DNA of 43,441 nt, from assembly GCF_030528245.1 (NCBI RefSeq), contig NZ_JAUMZG010000008.1:1-43441 (forward strand), written 5' to 3'. Position 1 is the first letter of the stretch. Each line of letters starts with the position of its first letter. A program made the position numbers and the translations under genes. Below are positions 8,719 to 16,772 of the stretch, in pieces. The notes beneath the pieces are model-generated. The model saw only the letters and a list, made by a program, of their open reading frames with translations, was not told where the DNA came from and did not search any database. Source of the DNA: Campylobacter sp. Lineage in GTDB: Bacteria; Campylobacterota; Campylobacteria; Campylobacterales; Campylobacteraceae.

Positions 8719-9405
8719 CTATTTACTAAGCTCCTCGCGCCTTTGCTCGTAAGCATCGCGCAAGAAAGGATACAAATTCGGCGCGTTGTGATAGATCGCA
8801 TCCACCTCATCAAGCCTAAAAGAAAGCTCATTGCCAAAGCTATAAGCCCCCACCGCCGTGCTGACCCAAGCGGGCTTTAAGTAGCCCACAGGTGAGGCAT
8901 ACCAAAGCGCGGGCAGGGTCAGGGCATCCCTGAGATTGCTAGGTCCTAAGAGGGGCAAGACGATATGAAAGCCTCCGCCCACACCCCAGTGCGCTAATAC
9001 CAAGCCCAAATCGGCCGGATGCTTCTTAAGCCCCATCTTAGAGGCAGGATCCATAAAGCCACCAAAGCCCATGATGGTATTAGCCAAGAAGCGCTGAAAC
9101 TCCTCCCCGGCGTTGTTAAATTTCAGCTGCAAGACATTGCCCACAAAGCGAAAGGGCCCCAAAAGATGCTCGAAAAAATTCTGCGCCCCCTCGCGGATAA
9201 ATTCTGGCGTGATGGCGTTGTAGCCTCTTAAAATAGGGCCAAGGGCGTGATCGTAAAGCAAGACATTAAAATGCGTCATGATTTTATTGTAGCCTGAGAG
9301 TGGATCGCTCACTTCGTATTTTTGATACTCCTGCTCAAAATCTTTCCAATTTTCATCCGCAAAAACAAAGGAGCAAATCAAGCACAGCCATAAAATTTTT
9401 TTCAA
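8719..9405 (-). CDS. mlaA: MlaA/VacJ outer-membrane lipid-asymmetry protein
   Basis: MlaA forms a ring in the outer membrane that removes misplaced phospholipid from the outer leaflet. The family motif appears as VSDPLSGYNKIM near residue 32, followed by GGFMDPASKMGL and the Gly-rich WGVGGGFHIVLPLLGPS. The N-terminus is a signal peptide (cut probably after VFA at about residue 16). No lipobox is present, since the cysteines at 8 and 11 are preceded by Leu and Ile, so it is probably not a lipoprotein, unlike E. coli MlaA. The start is TTG, chosen because AGGA lies six bases ahead and no ATG or GTG fits. It heads the mlaA–mlaC–RND run. Confidence 0.9.
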   Translation of the reverse strand: MKKILWLCLICSFVFADENWKDFEQEYQKYEVSDPLSGYNKIMTHFNVLLYDHALGPILRGYNAITPEFIREGAQNFFEHLLGPFRFVGNVLQLKFNNAGEEFQRFLANTIMGFGGFMDPASKMGLKKHPADLGLVLAHWGVGGGFHIVLPLLGPSNLRDALTLPALWYASPVGYLKPAWVSTAVGAYSFGNELSFRLDEVDAIYHNAPNLYPFLRDAYEQRREELSK

Positions 9406-9434
9406 CTTTTTTCCTTGAGGGGTCGTTTGGCTTT

Positions 9435-9440
9435 ATTGTA
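9435..9440 (-). promoter_or_regulatory. candidate -10 box for mlaA–mlaC–RND
   Basis: The minus strand reads TACAAT about 30 nt before the mlaA start in the 45-nt gap after the phosphoribosyltransferase. It would give the lipid-transfer genes their own promoter. Confidence 0.45.
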
Positions 9441-9450
9441 CTTTAAAATT

Positions 9451-9888
9451 TTAAATTTCAATATCCCAGTAAAACTCAACCCATTCTTTGGCTTCTTTTA
9501 GCTTAAAATCAGGCTCTAAAAGGGCGCTTTTTTTGTAAAAGATGGTCGCGATTTTAAGCTGGATGTGGGGGAATTTTTCCTGCAAAACTCTCGTGATCTC
9601 TCTCAAGCTTTCACCGCTGTCAATGATATCGTCAATCAGGAGGATTTTTTGATATTTGCTAAGGTCTGGGATGTTGAAAATTTCAATGCTATCAAGCTTT
9701 TTTGTGTCCTCATAGTGAATGGAGTTCAGGCTGAAAAGATAGCGTGTCTTAAGAGCCACCGCCAAAGAATGCCCCAGGCTCATCCCCCCTCTAGCTACGG
9801 CTAAAAGAGCATCGGGGGCGAATTCTTTTTGGATTTGCCGGGCTAAAATTTTCACATCGTCTTTGAATTCATCGTAAGAATAAAACAT
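9451..9888 (-). CDS. purine-type phosphoribosyltransferase (145 aa)
   Basis: This type I PRTase transfers ribose-phosphate from PRPP to a base. The PRPP loop is LLIDDIIDSGES (83-94) and the pyrophosphate loop VARGGMSLG (31-39). The short length and motifs fit hypoxanthine/xanthine-guanine salvage enzymes. It lies directly downstream of a guanine/hypoxanthine-type permease, so uptake and capture of purine bases are probably coupled. Two adjacent starts exist, GTG at 9891 and ATG at 9888, both served by GAGG; I chose the ATG. It corresponds to C. jejuni Cj1370. Substrate choice between guanine, xanthine and hypoxanthine is open. Confidence 0.88.
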   Translation of the reverse strand: MFYSYDEFKDDVKILARQIQKEFAPDALLAVARGGMSLGHSLAVALKTRYLFSLNSIHYEDTKKLDSIEIFNIPDLSKYQKILLIDDIIDSGESLREITRVLQEKFPHIQLKIATIFYKKSALLEPDFKLKEAKEWVEFYWDIEI

Positions 9889-9900
9889 CACTCCCCCACC

Positions 9901-11217
9901 TCACAGGGCGATCAATAAAAAATTTCCCAAAGAAATCAGGCCCAAAATTCCCACGCCAAGATTGATCTTATCCCACTCGCGCCTGAAAATCAGCATCATC
10001 AAATACGACAAAAATCCAAAGGCAAAGCCCGTTGTGATGGAGTAGCTAAGGGGCATCATGATGATGGTGAAAAAGCTGGCCACGCCGATGGCGCTGTCCT
10101 TAAAATTTATGTTTTTCACCGCGGCAAACATCAAAATCCCCACCATCACGAGCACGGGGTAGATTGCGTTGGCCGGGATTGCCTTAAAAAGTGGCAGCAA
10201 AAACAGGGTCAAAGCAAAGCAAAAAGCCACCACCACGGCGACTAGTCCCGTCCTCCCCCCGCTCTCAACCCCCGTGCTACTCTCCACAAAGGCCGTCACC
10301 GTAGAAGTGCCCACCATAGCCCCCGCGGTGGAGCCTAGCGCATCGGCGATGAGCGTTTTTCCGAGCTTTTTCTCGCCTGTAACGGGTTCGTCGAAAATTT
10401 TATCCCGCTCGCCCACGCCCGTAACCGTGCCTATGCTGTCAAAAAGCTGCATGATGAAGAGGGTCAAGATCACAGGCACCATCGAAACGCTCAAAGCGCC
10501 CTTGATGTCAAGCTGCAAAAAGATCGCCCCCAGGCCGTCTTGGCTGCTGAAATTGGGCAGGGAGATTAAATTTTGCGGGAAGCTAGCCCCGTCAATGTGA
10601 AAACTCCAAGCGATGATGGCGTTGGTGAGGATGGCGATGATGAAGACCCCCTTCAGTCCCATCGCCCAGAAAAACATGAGGACGATGAGGGCGAAGATCC
10701 CGAATAAAACATTGGGATCTTTGAAATTCCCAAGGCCTATGAGGGTGTTTTCATTGTGCGCGATGATGCCCATTTGCGTGAGGGCTAAAAAGGCGATGAA
10801 GAGGCCAAGCCCCGCGCAAATCGCCAGACGCAGATCCTTAGGGATGCTGCGGATCACCCACAGGCGGAAATTTGTAAAAGAAAGCCCCAAAAAAATGACG
10901 CTGGAGATGAAAACAGCCCCCAAAGCGCTCTGCCAGGGCACATTTTGCCCCAGGCAAACCACGAAGGTGAAATAGGCATTGAGTCCCATTCCCACGCTCA
11001 TGGCTACGGGTGTGTTGGCGAAGAGGCCGTTGAAGGCGCTGGTGATGATGGTGATGAGGGCTGTGGCCGTGATGAGGGCCTCTAGGGGCATGCCTGTGTT
11101 GCTTACGATGTAGGAATTTACGGGGATGATATAGACCATGGTTAAAAAAGTCGTAAGCCCCGCTAAAATCTCGGTTTTGACATCAGTGCCGTGAGCCTTT
11201 AGGTCAAAAAAATTCAT
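9901..11217 (-). CDS. NCS2 (AzgA/PbuG-type) purine permease
   Basis: This is a polytopic inner-membrane uptake protein with about 12-14 hydrophobic segments and the AzgA-branch hallmarks. These are the N-terminal TEILAGLTTFLTMVYII, the substrate-site MSVGMGLNAYF (about 73-83) and the central DALGSTAGAMVGTSTVTAF, with SSTGVESGGRTGL. This branch imports adenine, guanine or hypoxanthine by proton symport. Its ATG overlaps the mqnE stop by four bases and the PRTase follows after about a dozen bases, so mqnE, permease and PRTase form one transcription unit. It matches C. jejuni Cj1369. The exact base is not determinable here. Confidence 0.9.
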   Translation of the reverse strand: MNFFDLKAHGTDVKTEILAGLTTFLTMVYIIPVNSYIVSNTGMPLEALITATALITIITSAFNGLFANTPVAMSVGMGLNAYFTFVVCLGQNVPWQSALGAVFISSVIFLGLSFTNFRLWVIRSIPKDLRLAICAGLGLFIAFLALTQMGIIAHNENTLIGLGNFKDPNVLFGIFALIVLMFFWAMGLKGVFIIAILTNAIIAWSFHIDGASFPQNLISLPNFSSQDGLGAIFLQLDIKGALSVSMVPVILTLFIMQLFDSIGTVTGVGERDKIFDEPVTGEKKLGKTLIADALGSTAGAMVGTSTVTAFVESSTGVESGGRTGLVAVVVAFCFALTLFLLPLFKAIPANAIYPVLVMVGILMFAAVKNINFKDSAIGVASFFTIIMMPLSYSITTGFAFGFLSYLMMLIFRREWDKINLGVGILGLISLGNFLLIAL

Positions 11218-12290
11218 TCACAGCCTTGATAAATTTGAAGCTCATTATACAGGCTATCCCTCTCCACAGGCAGGAAATTTGAGGTCTGTATGAGCTCGAT
11301 GAAGGTTTTCAAGCCCGTCCCGCTAGCCGACTTTGCCCCCCCTGCGCTTTGTATGCTTTCCCTCTCTATCGTGCCATCCAAATCATTCGCGCCAAATTCC
11401 TGCGCCACCATGGCCAAATTCAAGGTCATGGTCGCCCAGTAGGCCTTGATGTTTTGGATATTATCCAGCACCAGACGCGAGATGGCGATGGTTTTGAGGA
11501 TTTCCTCGCTATCAAGCTGCTCCCTCACATCCAAAAAGCTATTGTCCTTTTGCCACACCAGCGGGATGAAGGCGTTAAAACCGCCCGTTTCATCCTGCAG
11601 TGCCCTGAGTCTTAGCATGTGATCGATGCGATGCTCTCTTTTTTCAATGTGCCCATAAAGCATCGTGGCGTTACTCTGCCTACCCTTTTGATGCCAAATT
11701 TTGTGGATTTTGAGCCAGTTCTCACTGCTGACCTTGCCCTTGCAAATTTTTTCACGCACCCCCTCATCGAAAATTTCCGCCCCCCCGCCGGGCATAGAAT
11801 CGACGCCATATTCGAGCATCTTTTCCACCACCGCCTCATAGCTAAGTCCCCACCTGCGATGGATGAAGTCAATCTCGGCTGCGGTGAGGGCCTTGATGTG
11901 AATTTGAGGATGCTTTTGCTTGATTTTTTGAAAAATTTCCAAATACCACTGCCAAGTCGTGTTTTTGTTGTGCGCAGAGACGATGTGCACCTCTTTTGTG
12001 CCGCGTTTTAGCGTGTCCTCGACGATGTTTAGAATTTCCTCATGGCTCATCAGGTAGGGGTTGGGATTTTTTCTGTGGGCTGAAAAGGCGCAAAATTTGC
12101 AGGTGTCTGCGCAGATATTGGTGGGATTGATATGGCGATTACGGTTGAAATAAACCTTGCGTCCGTGCAGGGCGGTGCGCTTTTTGTGGGCGTATTTTGC
12201 CAGAGTGAAAAGGTCCAAATCATAAAGCTTGAAGGCTTGCTCCTTGCTTATTCTGGCGCCTTGATCGAGTTCGTGGATGAGTTTTTGCAT
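11214..12290 (-). CDS. mqnE: aminofutalosine synthase (radical SAM)
   Basis: MqnE joins a chorismate-derived enolpyruvyl benzoate to S-adenosylmethionine to make aminofutalosine, in the futalosine route to menaquinone used by Campylobacter and Helicobacter. The 4Fe-4S motif is C60-x3-C64-x2-C67 (NICADTCKFCAF). Downstream motifs (EVHIVSAHN, MPGGGAEIF, GFNAFIPL) are shared with MqnC, but the arrangement fits MqnE better. A longer frame opens at a TTG at 12359. I start at the ATG at 12290, because the predicted -10 box lies between the two and 358 aa is the family length. It is the first gene of the permease/PRTase run. Alternative: MqnC, less likely. Confidence 0.9.
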   Translation of the reverse strand: MQKLIHELDQGARISKEQAFKLYDLDLFTLAKYAHKKRTALHGRKVYFNRNRHINPTNICADTCKFCAFSAHRKNPNPYLMSHEEILNIVEDTLKRGTKEVHIVSAHNKNTTWQWYLEIFQKIKQKHPQIHIKALTAAEIDFIHRRWGLSYEAVVEKMLEYGVDSMPGGGAEIFDEGVREKICKGKVSSENWLKIHKIWHQKGRQSNATMLYGHIEKREHRIDHMLRLRALQDETGGFNAFIPLVWQKDNSFLDVREQLDSEEILKTIAISRLVLDNIQNIKAYWATMTLNLAMVAQEFGANDLDGTIERESIQSAGGAKSASGTGLKTFIELIQTSNFLPVERDSLYNELQIYQGCE

Positions 12291-12320
12291 CGTTGTTTGC
12301 CTGTGTGAAATTAAAGCGCG

Positions 12321-12326
12321 ATTATA
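12321..12326 (-). promoter_or_regulatory. -10 box for mqnE
   Basis: A perfect TATAAT on the minus strand lies about 30 nt ahead of the mqnE ATG. It argues against the upstream TTG start. Confidence 0.55.
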
Positions 12327-12375
12327 AATTTCGCTTACTGAAAGATAGTTTAGAATCAAAGCGTAAATTCTAGGC

Positions 12376-12381
12376 TAAAAT
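12376..12381 (+). promoter_or_regulatory. candidate -10 box for the GlnD-like gene and glmS
   Basis: TAAAAT after GGC sits about 30 nt before the TTG start of the next gene, divergent from the mqnE promoter. Confidence 0.4.
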
Positions 12382-12412
12382 GGGGCCTTAAATTTGCAAA
12401 ACGAGGTTGGGG

Positions 12413-14710
12413 TTGTTTGAGGAAACGCAGGCCTTAAAAGACGAAATCATCGCATACCGTGGGCATTGTCAAAGGTTTTTTTTAAAGCAGGGCTCTTTCA
12501 GCCAGCATCATTGTAAAAAGGTGGATGGCTGGGTTGAGAGGGCTTATGTGGCGGTTTTGAGGGCTTATTTTGGGGACTTTTTGCCCCCGCCCCAGCTCGT
12601 GCCTTTTTGCGTCATCGCGCGCAGCTATTATGCGAAAAATGGGCTTTGTTTTGAGGAGACCCTGCCCCTCATTTTGGTTTATAAAAATCTCAAAATTTAC
12701 CAACTCAAAATGATGATTAAAAGCTTCATAGGCGTTTTGAATGATGTCGGCTTGCGGCTTGATCATGTGATTTTAGAGCTTGACGGGCTTGATGGGCTCA
12801 GGGATAGCCCCCTCATCAGCTCCCTCATACAAACGCGCTTCATTTGCGGCTCAAAGCCCTTATTTAAGGAAAGCAAGGAGAAATTTGAAAGGCTTTTACG
12901 CACGCACAAGGACTCTTTGGCGCGGGGTCTGTTTTCCCCCCATGCTTACCCCGTTTTCACCCCGCAGGAATTTGACCTCAAAAAGCAGTGTGGCGGGCTT
13001 TTGGACCTGAGAAGACTGGATGATTTGCTCGCGCTTTTTAAAAATTCCCCGCGCAATCACGCCCTAAATTTCATCGATGAGGGGGAGCTTAGTCGGTTGC
13101 GTTTGGCTGGGGAATTTGTGCTTTCTTTCAAGTCGGCTTTGAATTTGCAAAGCCGAAAAGACGAAGACAGATTTTCCCTCTCAGTAGCCGAAGAAATGGC
13201 GGATTTGATGTATAAGAAGGGCAAAAAAAATTCAAAAGCGGCCGCCCTGCTTGTGGGAAAAATTCTCCAAAGCATGCATACGATCAGCTTTTATAGCATT
13301 TTTTTGAGTGAAAAAATCAAAAACGGATCCTCCGCCCAAGAGCCTAAATTTTCAAGCCTTATCGAGGCTTTGCAAGTTTTATCATCGCTGGATGATGTGC
13401 CGCAAAATTTCAGCATCCACTGGGTTCATGCCCTGCAAATCCTGCCCTTTGAGAGGACAAAAAGCGAGGAGGCCCTGCGAATTTTTGAGGGCTTTTTTGA
13501 GAGAAAGCATAGCTTTGCGCTTTTAAAACTCCTGCTCGATAGCGGGAAGCTAGCCCTTATTTTCAGGCCATTGCAGCGCTTTTTGTGCCATGAAGAGGGC
13601 GAGTATAGCTTTGATGTGGAGGCCTTTTTGCTCCTGCGCGGCTTTGAGGATTCAAGCTGGGAGCTTTGCGAGGAGGAGGAAAAGCTTTTGAAGCTTGTTT
13701 TGCTTTTTCACGCGCTTGGGGAGGAGAGGGGCGGGGCCTTCAGGGCCTTTTGCAGTCGGTGGGATTTGCGGGCGCAAAATTTAGAGCTCGGAGTGCGTCT
13801 GTGTAGGCATTTTAACGCCCTTAAGGATCTCATCGAAAAGGAGGACATTTACAATCCCATCATCATCACCGGGCTGCTTTCGCGGCTTGAGGATGTGAGG
13901 AGTTTAGAGCTTTTGCATCTTTTGACGGGACTTAGGGCTAGAATTTTTGGCATGGGGGATTTTTTTTGCAGGGTTTTGAATAGGCTTTTGGAAAACGCAA
14001 AAGAGGGCTTTAGCGATGTGAATTTGCTAGAAGAGGGCACGAGGCGCCTCAAAAAAGAGTGGGCCTTGAAGCGGAGTGGAATTTTTTTAAAACAAGATGA
14101 AATTTTGCGCGATAAAATCCTCCACATCAAATCCAATCTTTTCGTCATCAAAAATAGCCCTGAGGATATCGTTAAAATCGCTATTTTAGCGCGTGAGAAT
14201 CCTCTCAAATTCTGGCTGAGTACCCGGACAAATTTGAGCCTAGAAATCATCGCAAGTAAGAATTTCAAGCCAGAATTTATCCTCAACGCCCTCACTCGAT
14301 TCAACCTCATTTTTATGAGCTTTTATGAGCTTTTTGATGATAAAATTTATCTCAAATTTGAATACGCCAATCGCGTCGATGAAAGCGAAGAAAGCAAGCT
14401 TTACGCGCTTTTAAACTCAACCCTCACAAATCCCATCAAAAAGAAGATCAAAAAGCCAAGCATTAAAAAAGACGAGCTAAAATTGGACTTAAATTATTCT
14501 AAATTTTATGCAAAATTAAACCTCAATGCTAGGGACCAGCAGGGTTTGATGGCATTTATTGTGAATACTTTCAGTCTTTATGATTTGCATTTGAGCACGG
14601 CAAAAATTCAAACCATACGCCAAAGAACGCGCAATGTTTTCATCTTTCACAAGAATGATGCCCTGCTCAACCATCAAGAAAGACTGATCAATACTCTAAT
14701 AGGCGGGTGA
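12413..14710 (+). CDS. GlnD-like protein with decayed nucleotidyltransferase and HD sites, ACT end intact (765 aa)
   Basis: The overall plan follows the PII uridylyltransferase GlnD: nucleotidyltransferase, linker, HD phosphohydrolase region, C-terminal ACT. Residues 101-150 (GVLNDVGLRLDHVILEL then SSLIQTRFICGSKPLF) match the GlnD segment after its active site. The active site itself, normally GGxGRxEL then SDIDL, reads VIARSYYAKNGLCFEETLPL (67-86), losing the glycines and aspartates. The HD region also lacks its metal ligands: the usual HxYTVDEH reads GEYSFDVEAF (about 396-405) and LLHDIGKGRGG reads LFHALGEERGG (431-441). The last 60 residues (DQQGLMAFIVNTF, LHLSTAKIQTI, RNVFIFHKND) are a clear ACT domain. 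I chose TTG at 12413, six bases after GAGG; TTG 12407 is the alternative. glmS follows after one base. It matches C. jejuni Cj1367c; probably regulatory, function unknown. Confidence 0.8.
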   Translation: MFEETQALKDEIIAYRGHCQRFFLKQGSFSQHHCKKVDGWVERAYVAVLRAYFGDFLPPPQLVPFCVIARSYYAKNGLCFEETLPLILVYKNLKIYQLKMMIKSFIGVLNDVGLRLDHVILELDGLDGLRDSPLISSLIQTRFICGSKPLFKESKEKFERLLRTHKDSLARGLFSPHAYPVFTPQEFDLKKQCGGLLDLRRLDDLLALFKNSPRNHALNFIDEGELSRLRLAGEFVLSFKSALNLQSRKDEDRFSLSVAEEMADLMYKKGKKNSKAAALLVGKILQSMHTISFYSIFLSEKIKNGSSAQEPKFSSLIEALQVLSSLDDVPQNFSIHWVHALQILPFERTKSEEALRIFEGFFERKHSFALLKLLLDSGKLALIFRPLQRFLCHEEGEYSFDVEAFLLLRGFEDSSWELCEEEEKLLKLVLLFHALGEERGGAFRAFCSRWDLRAQNLELGVRLCRHFNALKDLIEKEDIYNPIIITGLLSRLEDVRSLELLHLLTGLRARIFGMGDFFCRVLNRLLENAKEGFSDVNLLEEGTRRLKKEWALKRSGIFLKQDEILRDKILHIKSNLFVIKNSPEDIVKIAILARENPLKFWLSTRTNLSLEIIASKNFKPEFILNALTRFNLIFMSFYELFDDKIYLKFEYANRVDESEESKLYALLNSTLTNPIKKKIKKPSIKKDELKLDLNYSKFYAKLNLNARDQQGLMAFIVNTFSLYDLHLSTAKIQTIRQRTRNVFIFHKNDALLNHQERLINTLIGG

Positions 14711-14711
14711 A

Positions 14712-16508
14712 ATGTGCGGGATTGTCGGCTACATAGGAAAAAATGAGAAAAAACGAGTCATTCTAAATGGGCTCAAAGAGCTAGAATATAGAGGCTATGA
14801 TAGCGCTGGGATGGCGGTGATGAGTGGGGGGGAGCTGCGTTTTTTTAAGGCTGTGGGTAAGCTCGAAAATTTAGCCAACAAATGCAAGGATTTTAGCAGT
14901 CAGGGGCAGGGTCTTGCCATAGGTCATACGCGATGGGCGACCCACGGCAAGCCCAATGAAATCAACGCTCATCCGCATTTGGGGCAGTATTCTTGCGTCA
15001 TCCACAATGGCATCATTGAAAATTACAAGGAGCTTAAAGACGAGCTTGAGGCGGAGGGTGTGAGCTTTTTGAGCCAAACGGATACCGAGATCATCGTGCA
15101 ATTGTTTGAATTTTACACGAAAAATTTGGACGCTTTTGCGGCCTTTGAAAAGACGATCAAGCGCCTACGCGGAGCCTTTGCCATCCTACTCATCACAAAA
15201 AAGGATGCGCAGAGGGTCTTTTTTGCTAAAAATGCCGCGCCCCTGATCGTGGGTAAGAATGCTGCGGGAGAGCTTTATTTTGCGAGCGGGGATGCTGCGC
15301 TCATCGGTAGCGCTAGCGAGGTGATTTATCTTGAGGATTTGAGTTTGGGCTATGCGGGGGCGCAGGAGCTGGTCATTTTTGAAAACGGAGCCCCTAAAAA
15401 TAGCACCTTCGTCAAGCTTAGCAGCGATAAGGCCTACGCGCAAAAAGACGGCTTTCGTTTTTTCATGGAGAAAGAAATTTACGAGCAAAGTCGCGTGATG
15501 AGCGAGGTTTTGATGGGTCGCATTGAGGGCGAGAGGGTGGTTTTTGATGAGCTTGAGGGGGAGGATTTGGAGGGGCTTGATGCGATCACGCTTTGCGCCT
15601 GTGGGACGAGCTATCATGCGGCCTTGGCGGCGAGTTATTTGTTTGAAAGTGTGGCGGGAGTGAGCGCTAGGGTGGAGATAGCGAGCGAATTTCGCTACCG
15701 CAACGCCATCGTTAGGCCGGGCTCTCTTTTCGTCGTCATTTCGCAAAGTGGCGAGACCGCAGACACGCTAGAAGCCCTAAAAATCGCCAAGCAAAAGGGA
15801 GCAAAAAGCCTAGCCATTTGCAATGTGGATAATTCCAACATCGTTCGTTTGGCACATTTTTCGCTTTTGACCCGAGCGGGTATTGAAAAGGGCGTAGCCT
15901 CCACGAAGGCCTTTGCCACGCAGGTTTTGACGCTGTGGATGCTAGCGATCTTCATCGCGCAAAAGAAAAAAATGGATCTTGCTGGCGAGCTTGGGGCGCT
16001 TTTGAAAATTCCAAGTTGCGTGGTGGTGAAGCAGGCGATGCACGAGAAAATTCGTCGCCTTTCCAAGCGCTATTTGGACGGGCATGGCTTTTTTTTCATC
16101 GGGCGAGATGTGTTTTACCCGCTGGCCTTGGAGGGGGCACTAAAGCTTAAGGAGCTTTCTTATTTGCATGCGGAGGGCTATCCTGCGGGAGAGATGAAGC
16201 ATGGCCCCATCGCTTTGGCTGATTCTAAGCTTTACACCATAGCGCTGATGCCCTCAAAAAAGCTGTATGAAAAGACAAAATCCAATGTGGAGGAGCTGAT
16301 AGCTAGGGACTCAACCCTGCTGTGCATTTCGCCGCTAGAATTTGAGCTGGGGGATGATTTTATCAGGACTGGGGAGCATGAGCATTATATGTGTGAGTTT
16401 TTTGAAATGATGCTTGTGGTGCAGCTTTTGGCAATGGAAATTTCAATCAGGCTGGGCAATGATGTGGATATGCCGCGCAATTTGGCCAAGAGTGTAACGG
16501 TGGAGTGA
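14712..16508 (+). CDS. glmS: glutamine–fructose-6-phosphate aminotransferase (isomerizing)
   Basis: GlmS makes glucosamine-6-phosphate, the first committed step to UDP-GlcNAc for peptidoglycan, lipopolysaccharide and glycans. The N-terminal glutaminase begins MCGIVGYIG, exposing the catalytic cysteine once Met is removed, and has GHTRWATHGKP. Two SIS sugar-isomerase domains follow (LCACGTSYHAAL, SQSGETADTLEAL, then AEGYPAGEMKHGPIAL), ending in the family tail NLAKSVTVE. The 598 aa are typical. The start follows the GlnD-like stop by one base. No glmS ribozyme or riboswitch is visible upstream, since the preceding gene abuts it. A run of seven G's at 14826-14832 lies early in the gene. Confidence 0.97.
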   Translation: MCGIVGYIGKNEKKRVILNGLKELEYRGYDSAGMAVMSGGELRFFKAVGKLENLANKCKDFSSQGQGLAIGHTRWATHGKPNEINAHPHLGQYSCVIHNGIIENYKELKDELEAEGVSFLSQTDTEIIVQLFEFYTKNLDAFAAFEKTIKRLRGAFAILLITKKDAQRVFFAKNAAPLIVGKNAAGELYFASGDAALIGSASEVIYLEDLSLGYAGAQELVIFENGAPKNSTFVKLSSDKAYAQKDGFRFFMEKEIYEQSRVMSEVLMGRIEGERVVFDELEGEDLEGLDAITLCACGTSYHAALAASYLFESVAGVSARVEIASEFRYRNAIVRPGSLFVVISQSGETADTLEALKIAKQKGAKSLAICNVDNSNIVRLAHFSLLTRAGIEKGVASTKAFATQVLTLWMLAIFIAQKKKMDLAGELGALLKIPSCVVVKQAMHEKIRRLSKRYLDGHGFFFIGRDVFYPLALEGALKLKELSYLHAEGYPAGEMKHGPIALADSKLYTIALMPSKKLYEKTKSNVEELIARDSTLLCISPLEFELGDDFIRTGEHEHYMCEFFEMMLVVQLLAMEISIRLGNDVDMPRNLAKSVTVE

Positions 16509-16568
16509 GCTTAAATTTTTGATCCCGTGGCCGATATGGTGGGAAATTTATCTACAGAAGGAGCCGGG

Positions 16569-16772
16569 ATGAGAATTTTTGTTCTGTTGCTTTTTATCTC
16601 TTCGGTGCTTTTTGCTGGCAAAAATTTTTCTAAAGAAGATGCGAGGGTGAGGGGGTATGATGCTTATTATTATAGTCAGCTTCGCTATTGCAATGCTTTA
16701 CCCTTCTATCAAGGCTCGATGTGTCGTTTGAAGCTTTTTTCAAAATATCCAAGGATCGGCGATGAATATTGA
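16569..16772 (+). CDS. small secreted protein of unknown function (67 aa)
   Basis: A strong AGAAGGAG five bases ahead of ATG 16569 sets the start; an in-frame GTG farther up (16527) lacks such a site. The first 16 residues, MRIFVLLLFISSVLFA, are a clear signal peptide. The mature part of about 51 residues is rich in Tyr, Arg and Lys and has two cysteines about 12 residues apart (CNALPFYQGSMC) that could form one disulfide in the periplasm. The gene overlaps the EF-hand gene by 11 bases, implying a shared transcript and job. No family is recognised. It lies between glmS and fumC, where C. jejuni carries a serine protease gene. Confidence 0.7.
   Translation: MRIFVLLLFISSVLFAGKNFSKEDARVRGYDAYYYSQLRYCNALPFYQGSMCRLKLFSKYPRIGDEY

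Noticed and set aside
14712-14720. glmS ribozyme upstream of glmS
   Set aside because: The previous gene ends one base before the start, leaving no leader.
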